A DNA stretch of 56,119 bases from Megasphaera cerevisiae DSM 20462. Lineage in GTDB: Bacteria; Bacillota; Negativicutes; Veillonellales; Megasphaeraceae. Location: the NCBI RefSeq assembly GCF_001045675.1, contig NZ_LEKT01000017.1, forward strand, positions 1-56,119, written 5' to 3'. Made by a program: the position numbers and the translations under genes. The notes beneath the pieces were generated by a model. It searched no databases, was not told where the DNA came from, and saw only the letters and a program-made list of their open reading frames with translations. Positions 45,460-55,792 of this stretch are shown one piece after another (position 1 is the first letter of the stretch; every line of letters begins with the position of its first letter).

Positions 45460-47952
45460 TTGGCACAACGAACAACTCGCAGGACGGCACGTCCGCGGAC
45501 AACTGCCGCACATAAAAAAATACGGACAAGTAAAAAAAATGCCCCCCTGTTGAAATTTGAAATCATTGGACTGGGTTTTATCTTTTTGGGCATTTTTGCA
45601 ACGATAGGAATTATCGGCGTGGATACAGGCAGTGTAGGGAATGGTATAGATGATATATTGTCATATGGCTTCGGTATGGGGCGGATTGCTGTATCACTGG
45701 CACTTATTGTGCTGGGACTCAAGTATATTATGCTTCGCAAAGCCATGCCTCTCACGAAAAGCTGGGCTGTCGGTGCCTGGGTATATGTCGTATTGCTGAG
45801 CATTGTTCATCTTTTCAGCATTCCTGATGGAGCGGAATTTGTGCCGGTCAGCCTGCGTGCCGGCGGCGGGGTGCCGGGAGCGGTTATCGCTTCGGTGACG
45901 CGGGAATTTTTCGGACAATTCGGTGCCGTACTAGTATTGTTTATTGCGTTGGCAGCAACTATACTAGCTTGGAAAAAATGGTCTATTTCCAAGCCGGTAA
46001 CGATGGTATCTGATAAAGCCTCCGAGGAAGTATCGAGAATGTCCGGACGGGCTGTTGAGGGGCTTCAGGAAGCATCACACTCTATTCGAGAATGGCACGA
46101 ACGGCGTCGTATCTTTGATCTTCAAAAGGAAGAAGCCAAGGCTGCTCTTGCTTCTTCACAGGTCGAGGAGGGCGTCGAGGAAATACACATTGATGAAGGC
46201 CGAAAAGCAGCACCGCCGCAATGGGAACCGGCAGACGAAGAGCCCATCTATAATGAACAAGAAACGACTCCCTATGCGGAATATACGGAATCAGAGGCCG
46301 TATTGGATACTGCCTCTGACGAGGCAATCGTTTCAAGGCCGGAAGAAGATATATCGGAAAGCGACATATCTTCTCAGAATAAGGCGGCCGGTGCGGTCTC
46401 TCTTGCAGAACAACAAGATGTTATGAATGAAGAATTGGCCGATTTAAAACCGGTGGAAATAGAAAAAACGTCTACGGCCGTTGAAGTCGGCAAGACCGGC
46501 ATGAGTGCTGTACCGAAAGCGCAGGGGGAACATACCTACCGTCTGCCGCCTCTTGCCATTCTGAAGCCGGGTAAGGAACACGCTGCCGGCATCAGTGACG
46601 AAGTGCGGCAGAATGCCCGTATACTGCAGGAAACCTTGCAAAGCTTTAATATCGACGCCAAAATGATGAATGCCAGCCAGGGACCGTCGGTCACAAGGTA
46701 TGAATTAGAACCGGCAGCTGGCGTCAAGGTTAGCAAAATTGTTCATTTAGCGGATGATATAGCGCTTAAACTGGCAGCAACGGATATTCGCATCGAAGCG
46801 CCTATTCCCGGAAAAGCCGCGGTCGGCATTGAAGTCCCGAATAAAAAACTGACCGGCGTCAATCTCCGCGATGTCCTTGATACAGACGAATTTAAATTAG
46901 CGGCGGGGGGTGTTCCCGTCAGTCTCGGAAAGGATATTGCAGGCAACCCGGTTATTGCCGATCTGACAAAAATGCCGCATCTTCTGGTCGCTGGGTCTAC
47001 CGGGTCCGGTAAAAGCGTATGCATAAACACCTTTATTGCCAGCATGCTTTTCAAGCAGCGTCCGGAGGACGTTAAACTGATTCTTATTGATCCCAAGGTT
47101 GTGGAACTGTCCAATTATAACGGCATTCCACACCTGCTGACGCCGGTCGTAACAGATCCTAAAAAAGCAGCCAGTGTCCTTCGCTGGGCCGTCCGGGAAA
47201 TGGATGACCGGTACAAACGGTTTGCCCTTACCAAGACGCGTGATATTTCCCGCTTTAACGAACTGCATCCCGATGAAGCCATGCCATTTGTTGTTATCAT
47301 TATCGACGAATTAGCGGATTTGATGATGGCGGCTTCCAGTGATGTGGAAGATTCGATCTGCCGGCTGGCACAAAAAGCCCGGGCCTGCGGTATGCATCTG
47401 GTTCTGGCGACGCAGCGTCCGTCGGTAGATGTACTGACAGGCTTGATTAAAGCCAACGTACCGAGTCGTATTGCTTTTGCCGTATCGAGCCAGATTGATT
47501 CACGCACGATTCTTGATATGGCCGGTGCAGAAAAGCTTATTGGGAAAGGAGATATGCTTTTTTATCCCATGGGAGCTTCTAAGCCGCTGCGCGTACAGGG
47601 CGCTTTTATTTCGGATTCGGAAATTGATCAGATGGTAGAATTTATCAAACAGCAAGGAAGGCCTCACTATGACGAAGCCGTCCAAAAAGCACAGGCGGAA
47701 GCACAAGAGGGCGGCGGCACCGATTTTTTTGAAGACGATCTGATGGCCCAGGCCATTGATATGGTATTGGAAACAGGTCAGGCTTCTGCCTCCATGCTGC
47801 AGCGCCGTTTTCGGATCGGCTATACGAGAGCGGCTCGTATGGTAGACACGATGGAAGCTATGCATATCGTAGGACCGAATAACGGCAGCAAGCCCAGGGA
47901 CATACTGATGTCGGCTGAAGAAGTGCAGCAGACGTATTTAGCGCATTCGTAA
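45460..47952 (+). CDS. ftsK: DNA translocase FtsK/SpoIIIE
   Basis: Septal DNA pump that clears chromosome DNA during division. The 830 aa have about four N-terminal membrane segments (about 28-165), a charged Glu-rich linker (about 190-350), the alpha/beta motor with Walker [11 protein letters not shown] and Walker [15 protein letters not shown], and the gamma winged helix that reads the polar KOPS/SRS sequences ([24 protein letters not shown] region). The TTG at 45460 is 7 nt after GAAGGTG; a GTG at 45451 lies inside this site. Confidence 0.94.
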   Translation: MAQRTTRRTARPRTTAAHKKIRTSKKNAPLLKFEIIGLGFIFLGIFATIGIIGVDTGSVGNGIDDILSYGFGMGRIAVSLALIVLGLKYIMLRKAMPLTKSWAVGAWVYVVLLSIVHLFSIPDGAEFVPVSLRAGGGVPGAVIASVTREFFGQFGAVLVLFIALAATILAWKKWSISKPVTMVSDKASEEVSRMSGRAVEGLQEASHSIREWHERRRIFDLQKEEAKAALASSQVEEGVEEIHIDEGRKAAPPQWEPADEEPIYNEQETTPYAEYTESEAVLDTASDEAIVSRPEEDISESDISSQNKAAGAVSLAEQQDVMNEELADLKPVEIEKTSTAVEVGKTGMSAVPKAQGEHTYRLPPLAILKPGKEHAAGISDEVRQNARILQETLQSFNIDAKMMNASQGPSVTRYELEPAAGVKVSKIVHLADDIALKLAATDIRIEAPIPGKAAVGIEVPNKKLTGVNLRDVLDTDEFKLAAGGVPVSLGKDIAGNPVIADLTKMPHLLVAGSTGSGKSVCINTFIASMLFKQRPEDVKLILIDPKVVELSNYNGIPHLLTPVVTDPKKAASVLRWAVREMDDRYKRFALTKTRDISRFNELHPDEAMPFVVIIIDELADLMMAASSDVEDSICRLAQKARACGMHLVLATQRPSVDVLTGLIKANVPSRIAFAVSSQIDSRTILDMAGAEKLIGKGDMLFYPMGASKPLRVQGAFISDSEIDQMVEFIKQQGRPHYDEAVQKAQAEAQEGGGTDFFEDDLMAQAIDMVLETGQASASMLQRRFRIGYTRAARMVDTMEAMHIVGPNNGSKPRDILMSAEEVQQTYLAHS

Positions 47953-47971
47953 TATGTAATAAGAGCCTTAC

Positions 47972-48000
47972 TTTCACCTTTCCTCTATATGTTATATAAT
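47972..48000 (+). promoter_or_regulatory. Promoter of the rodZ-like/ygiQ/rimO/cinA/recA run
   Basis: TTTCAC (47972-47977), 17 bp, TATAAT (47995-48000), 30 bp before the RodZ-like gene. No other convincing promoter is seen up to recA. Confidence 0.6.
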
Positions 48001-48030
48001 AAAGATTATATATCCGAAGGGGGATGATTT

Positions 48031-48429
48031 TTGTTGGCATCTGTAGGAGAGATGTTGCAGGAAGAGAGGATACGGCAGAAGCGGACGCTAAAAGAAATTT
48101 CCGATGCGTTGAATATAAGACAGAACTATCTGGAAGCGGTAGAGGCGAACCAATATGCCATAATTCCCGGCTCTGTTTTTGCCAAGGGATTTATTCGAAA
48201 CTATGGGAATTATCTGGGGCTGGACGGCGCGGCACTGGTGGATGAATACAAGGCATCTGTTGAAGAGAAGACACCGCGGCCGGAAGTACGTACGGTCGTT
48301 CTGCCAAAGAAAAAAAAGGAACGGCGTGTTGAATCAAAAAGGAAAGGGAGGCAGGGAAAATGGCCGGAAATTACTATTATTGCCGGTGTTGTTATTTTTC
48401 TTCTGCTTATTCTGTGGATTTTATTATAA
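48031..48429 (+). CDS. Short RodZ-like helix-turn-helix membrane protein
   Basis: 132 aa: an N-terminal Xre-type helix-turn-helix of the RodZ kind (GEMLQEERIRQKRTLKEISDALNIR ... PGSVFAKGFIRNYGNYLGLD, about 6-70), a Lys/Arg-rich linker and a C-terminal membrane segment (about 112-131). RodZ links MreB filaments to the membrane and normally has a periplasmic domain of about 100 residues after the membrane helix; that is absent here. TTG at 48031 is 7 nt after AAGGGGG. It is 9 bp upstream of ygiQ. Confidence 0.88.
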   Translation: MLASVGEMLQEERIRQKRTLKEISDALNIRQNYLEAVEANQYAIIPGSVFAKGFIRNYGNYLGLDGAALVDEYKASVEEKTPRPEVRTVVLPKKKKERRVESKRKGRQGKWPEITIIAGVVIFLLLILWILL

Positions 48430-48438
48430 AGGAGTATT

Positions 48439-50316
48439 ATGGCCAACAGATTTTTAGTAACCAGCAGAGAAGATATGAAAAGCCGCGGCTGGGATCAGCT
48501 TGACTTCGTCTACATTAACGGCGATGCTTACGTCGATCATCCCGGCTTTGCCGCTGCCGTAATCGGACGCGTTTTAGAAAGCCGTGGCTATCGTGTTGGG
48601 ATCATTTCTCAGCCGGACTGGCACAGCGCAGAACCCTTTAAGGTATTGGGAAAACCGCGTCTGGCAGCTCTTATTACAGCGGGCAATCTTGATTCTATGC
48701 TGAACGAAAAAACTGCGGCCAAAAAATTCCGCAGCCGGGACAATTACTCGCCCGGCGGAGAACCGGGACATCGTCCTGAACGAGCGACTATTGTGTATGC
48801 CAACCGTATGCGTGAGGCCTATAAGGACGTGCCTATCGTTATTGGCGGCATCGAAGCCAGCCTGCGTCGTTTTGCTCATTATGATTATTGGTCTGATACG
48901 GTACGGCATTCTATTTTGCTTGACAGTAAGGCTGATATATTGAGCTATGGCATGGGGGAGCATTCTGTCGTCGAAATCGCTGATGCGCTGGCAGAAGGTA
49001 AAACGGTGCCTGAAATGTATAATATCCGAGGTATTTGTTACACGGCAAGCCATGCGCCTATATCAGAGCATACGGTTCTCTGTCCGTCCTACGAAGAAGT
49101 TAAGGCAGATAAAAATGCGTTTTCCAAAGCGTTTAAAATGCAATATGAAGAACAGGACCCATATTATGGAAAAACGGTTATCCAGCCTTCAGAAAATCGC
49201 TTTGTCGTACAGACTCCGCCGGCGCTGCCGCTGACGACGGCAGAAATGGATGCCGTGTATGAACTGCCCTTTCAGCGGCGCTGGCATCCTGATTATGACC
49301 AAGCCGGCGGCGTACCGGCTCTGCAGGAGGTTCAATTCAGTCTGACGAGTCAGCGCGGCTGCTTTGGCAACTGTCATTTTTGCGCGATTGCCAGTCATCA
49401 GGGACGTATTATTCAGCACCGCAGTCATGAATCACTGCTGCGGGAGGCAGAAAAAATGACGAAGCTGCCTGAGTTCAAGGGATATATTCATGACGTGGGA
49501 GGGCCGACCGCCAACTTCCGTCATCCGGCTTGTGCCAAACAGCAGAAAGTCGGAGCTTGCCGGAATACGCACTGCATAGGCAGTGCGACTTGTCGCAATT
49601 TGGATACATCACATGAGGATTATATGCGTCTTCTCAAAGAAATACGCAGTGTTCCGGGCGTGAAAAAAGTGTTTGTCCGCTCCGGCCTGCGCTATGACTA
49701 TGTATTGGCGGATCATAACAAGAAATTTGTTGAAGACCTCTGCCGGTATCATGTGAGCGGACAGCTCAAGGTGGCACCGGAGCACGTCGTCAAGCACGTA
49801 ACGGATCTCATGGGTAAAGCCGATATACAGGCTTTTTTGAAATTTAAGGATTGGTTTGATGAGGCCAATCGTAAAATCGGCAAAAAGCAATATCTTGTGC
49901 CGTATTTTATGTCCAGTCATCCGGGCTGTACCTTGCAGGACGCCGTGGCTTTGGCAGAATTTCTGCGGGATATGCATATGCACCCTGAGCAGGTGCAGGA
50001 TTTTATTCCGACGCCGGGCAGTCTGTCGACGGCGATGTATTACACGGGGCGGAACCCGCTGACGGGACAATCGGTGTACGTGGCCCGGCGGCATGAGGAC
50101 AAGGAAATGCAGCGGGCCCTGATGCAATATTACAACCCGGCTAATTATGATATCGTCTATAAGGCGTTGTGCCTGGCCGGAAGGCGTGATCTTATCGGCT
50201 ACAGTACGAAGTGCCTGATCCCGCTGCGGCGCCGTCAGAGCGCCTTTCAAAGAGGAAAAACGGCACTTCCGGATCATAGACCGCGCCGTCCGGTGACAAA
50301 AGGGAAAAAACGTTAA
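48439..50316 (+). CDS. ygiQ: YgiQ family radical SAM protein
   Basis: Large radical SAM protein (UPF0313), 625 aa, biochemical role unknown. An N-terminal B12-binding-like region is followed by the radical SAM core with QRGCFGNCHFCAIASHQGR (C-x3-C-x2-C cluster). Additional cysteines occur in CAKQQKVGACRNTHCIGSATC, a YgiQ feature. The C-terminal tail is Arg-rich. AAAGGAG precedes the ATG. The following gene starts 15 bp after the stop. Confidence 0.94.
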   Translation: MANRFLVTSREDMKSRGWDQLDFVYINGDAYVDHPGFAAAVIGRVLESRGYRVGIISQPDWHSAEPFKVLGKPRLAALITAGNLDSMLNEKTAAKKFRSRDNYSPGGEPGHRPERATIVYANRMREAYKDVPIVIGGIEASLRRFAHYDYWSDTVRHSILLDSKADILSYGMGEHSVVEIADALAEGKTVPEMYNIRGICYTASHAPISEHTVLCPSYEEVKADKNAFSKAFKMQYEEQDPYYGKTVIQPSENRFVVQTPPALPLTTAEMDAVYELPFQRRWHPDYDQAGGVPALQEVQFSLTSQRGCFGNCHFCAIASHQGRIIQHRSHESLLREAEKMTKLPEFKGYIHDVGGPTANFRHPACAKQQKVGACRNTHCIGSATCRNLDTSHEDYMRLLKEIRSVPGVKKVFVRSGLRYDYVLADHNKKFVEDLCRYHVSGQLKVAPEHVVKHVTDLMGKADIQAFLKFKDWFDEANRKIGKKQYLVPYFMSSHPGCTLQDAVALAEFLRDMHMHPEQVQDFIPTPGSLSTAMYYTGRNPLTGQSVYVARRHEDKEMQRALMQYYNPANYDIVYKALCLAGRRDLIGYSTKCLIPLRRRQSAFQRGKTALPDHRPRRPVTKGKKR

Positions 50317-50331
50317 AATAAGGTGAAGGAA

Positions 50332-51375
50332 ATGAAAAAATATTTGCCTATTGTGGCCGTAATTATATTTATTCTGGCTCTGCTGGGATTTAGCAATCAT
50401 GTCATGGAACAGCAAAAACTGCAGGAGGCACAGGCCGCATATGAGGAAGAACGCCATCTGCTGGTCTATTCTGATATGCCCGATGATGTCAATGCCGGAT
50501 TGGCACAGGCATTTTACAAGCGGACGGGGATGCGTGTCCAGATACAATCCAAAACAGACGATCAAATCGGAGATCTGCTGGGGAGCGCGGCGGAACGGCA
50601 GCCGGATGTGATTCTGGCTTCGGAACCGATGCTGCGCCGGCTTCAGAAACAAGAAATCTTAAAACCCTTTGCGTCGGAGCAGACCGAGACGGTTCCGTAT
50701 GCCTTTAAAAGTGCGGATGGGTATTGGACAGGTTTGTGGCTGGATCCCATCGTTTTTGTTGTCAGTAAAGAGTATTATGCCCAAAAAGGGCTCCATATAC
50801 AGAATTGGGATGATTTGCTGACGGATCCGATGCTGCGGCTTGCCTTTCCCGATCTGGCTTCGATGGATATGGCAGGTGATTTTTTGTGCTCCTTTGTGGA
50901 AATGAAGGGAGTCGATGCGGCAGGTCTGTATCTGCGGGCTTTGCAATCTCATGTGGCGGCATATTCTAAATCCATGTCGGTCAGTGTGCGGCGTGTGGCC
51001 AGCGGGGAGGCTGATATTGGTGTCGTCGACGCCGCTATGGCCCGTCAGTACAAGCACGACGGCGCACCCTTGTATATCCTGTATCCCCAGGATGGGACCT
51101 CCTATTGGCTGACCGGCGCCGCTGTGACGCAGTGGTGCGCAGAGGATGAACTGGCAGCTTCCTTTATGAACTGGCTTTTTTCGGCAGATGTAGAGGCGAT
51201 TCTGCGCCGTAATCATATTTTTCTGACCTATGCCAGTGAGACAGCACCGCAGGAAGCGGATGCCAAGGGGCAGAAGCTGGTGCTCTTCCCTGTGAAAAAA
51301 CAATATACGGATGCAGGCCGCAAGGAACTGCAGGATTGGTGGATCAAAACCATTCGATTCGGAAAGGAACAATAA
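50332..51375 (+). CDS. Membrane-anchored extracellular solute-binding protein (iron(III)-type fold), orphan
   Basis: 347 aa. An uncleaved-looking N-terminal hydrophobic helix (about 4-20, no lipobox Cys) is followed by a periplasmic-binding-protein type II fold: LLVYSDMPDDVNAGLAQAFYKRTGMRVQI matches the start of Fe(III)-binding proteins, with PDVILASEP, WTGLWLDPIVFVVSK and GEADIGVVDAAMA further on. No permease or ATPase genes are adjacent, so it either serves a distant transporter or has another role. The ATG at 50332 follows AAGGTG. It lies 1 bp before rimO. Confidence 0.82.
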   Translation: MKKYLPIVAVIIFILALLGFSNHVMEQQKLQEAQAAYEEERHLLVYSDMPDDVNAGLAQAFYKRTGMRVQIQSKTDDQIGDLLGSAAERQPDVILASEPMLRRLQKQEILKPFASEQTETVPYAFKSADGYWTGLWLDPIVFVVSKEYYAQKGLHIQNWDDLLTDPMLRLAFPDLASMDMAGDFLCSFVEMKGVDAAGLYLRALQSHVAAYSKSMSVSVRRVASGEADIGVVDAAMARQYKHDGAPLYILYPQDGTSYWLTGAAVTQWCAEDELAASFMNWLFSADVEAILRRNHIFLTYASETAPQEADAKGQKLVLFPVKKQYTDAGRKELQDWWIKTIRFGKEQ

Positions 51376-51376
51376 A

Positions 51377-52711
51377 TTGGAAAAAATCGGCTTTGTCAGC
51401 TTAGGCTGCTCTAAAAACCTGATAGATACGGAAGTCATGCTGGGAATTCTGCGCGACCGCCACATGGAAATTACAGAAGACCTGTCTGCTGCGGATATTA
51501 TTATCGTCAACACCTGTACTTTTATTGAAAAGGCGAAGCAGGAATCGATCAATACCATATTGCAGGCGGCCCGCTATAAAGCAGAAGGCCGCTGCGGCAT
51601 GCTTATCGTTACAGGCTGTCTGAGCCAGCAATATAAGGAAGATCTGATGAAGGAAATGCCTGAAATCGATGCCCTTTTGGGAACCGGCTCATGGGATCGT
51701 GTCTGGGAGGCCATTGGTACGGTTCGCAAGGGGCGTAAAGCTTGTTTTATGGATAATGTAAGCCATCTATATGATCAAAAAACGAGCCGCCTTCGGATGA
51801 CCCCAGCGTATAGTGCTTATGTCAAAATTGCTGAAGGCTGCAACAACGGCTGTACCTTCTGCATCATTCCGCAGGTGCGCGGGCGTCTGTACAGCCGGTC
51901 TGTCCCCTCTGTTGCGGAAGAAGTCCGCATGCTGGCGGCCGACGGCGTTCAGGAGATCAATCTGATTGCCCAGGACACAACCAGCTATGGTGTTGATACC
52001 GCTGGTCGGCCCTTGCTGCCGGAGCTGCTTCGGGAACTGGTCCGAATCGACGGAATCCGTTGGATACGGCTTTTTTATTTATATCCTCATTATTTTACAG
52101 ATGAATTGATGGACCTTATTGTGACAGAAGATAAAATCTGTCCCTATGTGGACCTTCCGCTGCAGCACATTTCACAGACGGTGCTGCGGCGGATGAATCG
52201 CCGTGACACGAAGGAAGACATACTGAATTTGGTGAAAAAACTGTGTGCTCATGGCCGGAAACTGACACTGCGGTCTACGTTTATTGTCGGGTTTCCCGGC
52301 GAAACAGATGAAGAATTTCAGGAATTATGTGATTTTGTAGAAGCCGTAAAATTTGATGATGTCGGTGTCTTTACCTATTCACGCGAAGAAGGAACCGCGG
52401 CAGCACAGATGTCTGAGCAGATTCCGGAAGAAGTAAAGGAAGAACGGTATCATACGCTGATGGCGATTCAGGCCAAGGTATCAGAGCAGCGCAATCAAGA
52501 ACTGGAGGGCTCTTTGCATACCTTTCTTGTCGAAAAAATAACAGAAGAAGACGGTGTGCGTCAAGCGGCAGGACGGATTGAGGTGCAGGCTCCCGAGGTC
52601 GATGGGCTGACCTATCTGGAGGATGCGGGCAGCCTTCAGCCGGGCGACATGGTTCCGGTCCGTATTGCTCAGGGTTTTGCTTACGATCTGGTTGCTGAGC
52701 TTGCAGAATAA
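51377..52711 (+). CDS. rimO: Ribosomal protein S12 methylthiotransferase RimO
   Basis: Radical SAM enzyme that methylthiolates an Asp of ribosomal protein S12. The 444 aa comprise an N-terminal UPF0004 domain with GCSKNLIDTEVML and VNTCTFI (auxiliary cluster Cys), the radical SAM motif EGCNNGCTFCIIPQVRGR, and a C-terminal TRAM domain (about 380-444). GCSKN rather than the MiaB-type pattern supports RimO. The TTG at 51377 has GGAAAGGA 8 nt upstream. No pgsA gene lies between rimO and cinA, although this is often the case in Firmicutes. Confidence 0.95.
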   Translation: MEKIGFVSLGCSKNLIDTEVMLGILRDRHMEITEDLSAADIIIVNTCTFIEKAKQESINTILQAARYKAEGRCGMLIVTGCLSQQYKEDLMKEMPEIDALLGTGSWDRVWEAIGTVRKGRKACFMDNVSHLYDQKTSRLRMTPAYSAYVKIAEGCNNGCTFCIIPQVRGRLYSRSVPSVAEEVRMLAADGVQEINLIAQDTTSYGVDTAGRPLLPELLRELVRIDGIRWIRLFYLYPHYFTDELMDLIVTEDKICPYVDLPLQHISQTVLRRMNRRDTKEDILNLVKKLCAHGRKLTLRSTFIVGFPGETDEEFQELCDFVEAVKFDDVGVFTYSREEGTAAAQMSEQIPEEVKEERYHTLMAIQAKVSEQRNQELEGSLHTFLVEKITEEDGVRQAAGRIEVQAPEVDGLTYLEDAGSLQPGDMVPVRIAQGFAYDLVAELAE

Positions 52712-52725
52712 CGAGGTGAAGTCAT

Positions 52726-53979
52726 ATGTTAGTTGAAATCGTGACGACAGGGTCAGAATTGCTTCTGGGTGAAATTGTCAATGAAAATTCACGGTATTTA
52801 TCACAAGAACTGAATACCCTGGGCTATTCTGTCGTGTATCATACTACGGTCGGAGACAATCCGGATCGCATGGAGCAGGTACTGCGCACGGCCCTGGCTC
52901 GTGCCGATATGGTGATCACTACCGGCGGTCTGGGGCCGACGCAGGGCGATATGACAAAACTTATCGGGGCTAAGGTAATGGGGCTTCCCATGGAATATCA
53001 TCCCGAAATATCGGCAGCCATTCGCCAATGGGTACATGAACATCATCCAGAACGTGATATGACAGCCAATCAGGAGCGGCAGGCCATGATTCCGGCCGGG
53101 GCGGCATTCTTTTCCAACGAAGCAGGCACTGCCCCCGGCGTTGCCATGCAACATGGCGGCAAGATGCTCGTACACCTGCCGGGACCACCGCGGGAAATGC
53201 GCTGGATGTATGAGCAGCGGCTCAAACCATACCTGCTCAGAACCTTTGGGTCCCAGGGCTACATCAAGTCTGTATACGTCAAGATCTATGATATGGGTGA
53301 AGCCTTTATCGAAGAAAAATTGATGGATTTGGTGCAGCATCAGTCCAATCCGACCTTGGCTATGTATGCCCGGCCCGGTTTTGTGGAAGTGCGCATTACA
53401 GCCAGAGCCGCAACGGAAGCCGCCGCTGCCGTGCTGCTGCTGCCTCTGGAAAAAGAACTGCGTCAACGTCTGCACCGTACTGCCGTAGCCTATGATCAGG
53501 AGACGATGGCCGATGTATTGGGCCGGGAGCTGCTCAAACGCGGCTACACGATCAGCGCTGCCGAATCTTGTACGGGCGGTCTGGTTGGCTCACTCATTAC
53601 GGATGTGCCTGGGGCATCTGCCTATTTTCGCGGCTCTGCCGGTACATATTGTGATGAAATGAAACAGCATATACTTGGTGTTGCCACAGAGACATTGCGT
53701 ACTTATTCAGCAGTCAGTCCGCAGACGGCCGGTGAAATGGCCCAAGGCAGCCGCCGTCTCTACCGTGCTGATATAGCTGTCAGTACGACAGGGCTTGCCG
53801 GCCCGGACGGTGGGACGGCGGAACAGCCGGTAGGACTTGTGTATACCGGTATAGACGGTCCCTGGGGCACGATCGTGCGCAAGGACATATATCCGGGCGA
53901 TCGCACGGAGATCAAACGCCGTGCGGCAGCGCGGGCTTTGTATTATGTAGTTCAATATCTATTAGAAAACACAAAATAG
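52726..53979 (+). CDS. cinA: CinA family protein: MoCF-like domain plus nicotinamide-nucleotide amidase
   Basis: 417 aa with two domains: an N-terminal molybdopterin-binding-like domain (about 1-165, IVTTGSELLLGEIVNEN, TTGGLGPTQGD) and a C-terminal PncC-type NMN deamidase (about 255-415, SAAESCTGGLVGSLITDVPGAS). It is thought to recycle pyridine nucleotides; the name comes from competence-induced operons with recA. The usual SYSN-like stretch after the deamidase motif reads RGSAGTYCDEMK here, a modest deviation. 9 bp before recA. Confidence 0.94.
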   Translation: MLVEIVTTGSELLLGEIVNENSRYLSQELNTLGYSVVYHTTVGDNPDRMEQVLRTALARADMVITTGGLGPTQGDMTKLIGAKVMGLPMEYHPEISAAIRQWVHEHHPERDMTANQERQAMIPAGAAFFSNEAGTAPGVAMQHGGKMLVHLPGPPREMRWMYEQRLKPYLLRTFGSQGYIKSVYVKIYDMGEAFIEEKLMDLVQHQSNPTLAMYARPGFVEVRITARAATEAAAAVLLLPLEKELRQRLHRTAVAYDQETMADVLGRELLKRGYTISAAESCTGGLVGSLITDVPGASAYFRGSAGTYCDEMKQHILGVATETLRTYSAVSPQTAGEMAQGSRRLYRADIAVSTTGLAGPDGGTAEQPVGLVYTGIDGPWGTIVRKDIYPGDRTEIKRRAAARALYYVVQYLLENTK

Positions 53980-53988
53980 GAGATACTT

Positions 53989-55050
53989 ATGGAAGCGAAA
54001 CAAACTGCACTTGAAAATGCCATGCGTAAAATCGAAAAAGATTTTGGCAAGGGCGCGATTATGCGTCTCGGTGATATTGCTGACAAAATGAATCTGGAAG
54101 TCATTTCGTCAGGCTCCCTGGCTGTCGACCTGGCAGTCGGTGTCGGCGGCTATCCCCGCGGCCGGGTCATCGAAATCTACGGACCGGAATCTTCCGGGAA
54201 GACAACGCTGGCTCTCCATGCCATCGCATCGGCACAAAAGAGCGGCGGGATTGCCGCCTTCATCGATGCGGAACATGCCCTGGACCCGGTCTATGCCCGT
54301 CATCTTGGCGTGGACACGGCAGAACTTCTTATCTCGCAGCCGGATAACGGTGAGCAGGCTCTGGAAATAACGGAAGAATTGGTGCGCAGCGGTGCCGTGG
54401 ATATTATTGTCGTCGACTCCGTGGCGGCGCTGGTCCCGAAAGCTGAAATTGAAGGCGAAATGGGGGACTCCCATGTGGGTCTGCAGGCCCGGCTGATGAG
54501 TCAGGCGCTGCGGAAGCTGACTGGGATTATTTCCAAATCTAAAGCGATTGTCATTTTTATCAATCAGCTTCGTGAAAAAGTCGGCGTCATGTTTGGCAAT
54601 CCGGAAACAACGACAGGCGGCCGGGCGTTGAAATTCTATGCATCCATCCGCATCGACATTCGCAAGGGTGAGGCGATCAAATCAGGCGGTGATGTTTTGG
54701 GCAACCGGGCCCGTGTCAAAATCGTCAAAAATAAAGTAGCCCCTCCGTTCCGGAACTGCGAAGTAGATATTATGTATGGTACCGGGATTTCCCGGGAAGG
54801 GACCATTCTGGATCTGGCTTCGTCCATGGAGATCATCGAAAAAAGCGGTACATGGTATTCATATAAAGGAGAACGGCTGGGACAGGGAAAAGAAAACGTC
54901 AAAGCTTTCCTGAAGGATCATCCGGAAATTTCCAACGAAATTGAAAAGATCATTCGGGATACGCTGGCGGCCGAACCGGAAAAATTTGAGGAAGTGATGG
55001 TGGAAGCGCCGCAGACGGAAGAACTGACGCCGGAGCTGCCGGAAGCCTAA
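53989..55050 (+). CDS. recA: Recombinase A
   Basis: DNA strand-exchange ATPase and LexA co-protease. The 353 aa have Walker [10 protein letters not shown] (about 65-73), Walker [13 protein letters not shown], loop L1 with [24 protein letters not shown]2 [28 protein letters not shown], and an acidic tail. Nothing resembling a LexA box is visible in the 9-bp gap after cinA, so transcription probably comes from upstream. It is directly followed by recX (3 bp). Confidence 0.98.
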   Translation: MEAKQTALENAMRKIEKDFGKGAIMRLGDIADKMNLEVISSGSLAVDLAVGVGGYPRGRVIEIYGPESSGKTTLALHAIASAQKSGGIAAFIDAEHALDPVYARHLGVDTAELLISQPDNGEQALEITEELVRSGAVDIIVVDSVAALVPKAEIEGEMGDSHVGLQARLMSQALRKLTGIISKSKAIVIFINQLREKVGVMFGNPETTTGGRALKFYASIRIDIRKGEAIKSGGDVLGNRARVKIVKNKVAPPFRNCEVDIMYGTGISREGTILDLASSMEIIEKSGTWYSYKGERLGQGKENVKAFLKDHPEISNEIEKIIRDTLAAEPEKFEEVMVEAPQTEELTPELPEA

Positions 55051-55053
55051 CCT

Positions 55054-55476
55054 ATGAATCGCCAGGAAACATATGCGCAGGCGCTGCGCCTTCTTAACAT
55101 CCGGTTTCTCAGTGAAGGTGAGCTGAGAAAAAAGCTGTGTCGCAAGGGGGCGGATGATGAGAACATCAGAGATGTAATGGAGCTGCTCAAACGAGAGCAT
55201 TTTATTGACGATATGCGGCTGGCTCGCGATGTGTATCGCTATTATGCCGCCAAGGGGCAATACGGGCATCTGTACATTACAGGGCGCCTGCAGCGGCGCT
55301 GTCTTCCCGTACCGGAGGATGTTGAGCGGCCCGATGAGTATGGCGCCGCCGCGGCATTGGTAAACAAGCGTTTTTCCGGAAATAATACAGACAAACGAAA
55401 AATAGCCCGGTTTCTGCAATATCGGGGATTTTCTGTGTCAGTTATACGAGATATACTGATGCATGATGACGAATAA
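55054..55476 (+). CDS. recX: Regulatory protein RecX
   Basis: Inhibitor of RecA filament growth, 140 aa, with three-helix repeats: ALRLLNIRFLSEGELRKKLCRKG, VMELLKREHFIDDMRLARDVYRY and a C-terminal IARFLQYRGFSVSVIRDIL. It is somewhat short for the family. The start is 3 bp after recA, and a terminator follows. Confidence 0.9.
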   Translation: MNRQETYAQALRLLNIRFLSEGELRKKLCRKGADDENIRDVMELLKREHFIDDMRLARDVYRYYAAKGQYGHLYITGRLQRRCLPVPEDVERPDEYGAAAALVNKRFSGNNTDKRKIARFLQYRGFSVSVIRDILMHDDE

Positions 55477-55487
55477 ACGTGTAATAG

Positions 55488-55538
55488 GCACGAAAGAAGA
55501 ATTGTCAATATAAGGCAGCCCTTCTTTCGTGTCTTTTT
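55488..55538 (+). terminator. Terminator after recX
   Basis: GCACGAAAGAAG pairs with CTTCTTTCGTGT, followed by CTTTTTAT. Confidence 0.85.
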
Positions 55539-55792
55539 ATGATTTTATCGGAGATACGGCTATGTAAGTATGGAAAATACATGGGCTCCTAATGAGGATG
55601 CGGCACGCGATGTTTCATTCTCTGGATTTCAAAAAAACTTGATGTTCTCAAAATGAAATATATGCGGCATATGATGTGTGTTCGGATAATATAATTTTGA
55701 AAAAATGTCCGAATGGATCATTTTTATGTCTGAATGGAATAGAAGGAATTCTAAAATTGCAAGTTCAAATTGAACACCTTTAACCAAATAAT
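55539..55792. other. AT-rich intergenic stretch before the IS element
   Basis: No supported gene. It contains two near-identical 13-mers, ATGTCCGAATGGA (55705-55717) and ATGTCTGAATGGA (55726-55738), 21 bp apart. A 28-codon frame from 55573 has no ribosome binding site. The right end of the insertion sequence probably lies near 55752. Confidence 0.5.

Noticed and set aside
49609-50652. Long minus-strand frame over ygiQ and the solute-binding gene
   Set aside because: Shadow of two convincing plus-strand genes; no recognisable motif.
53980-53988. LexA/SOS box before recA
   Set aside because: The gap after cinA is 9 bp and holds only the ribosome binding site; no GAAC-N4-GTTC-type palindrome was seen.
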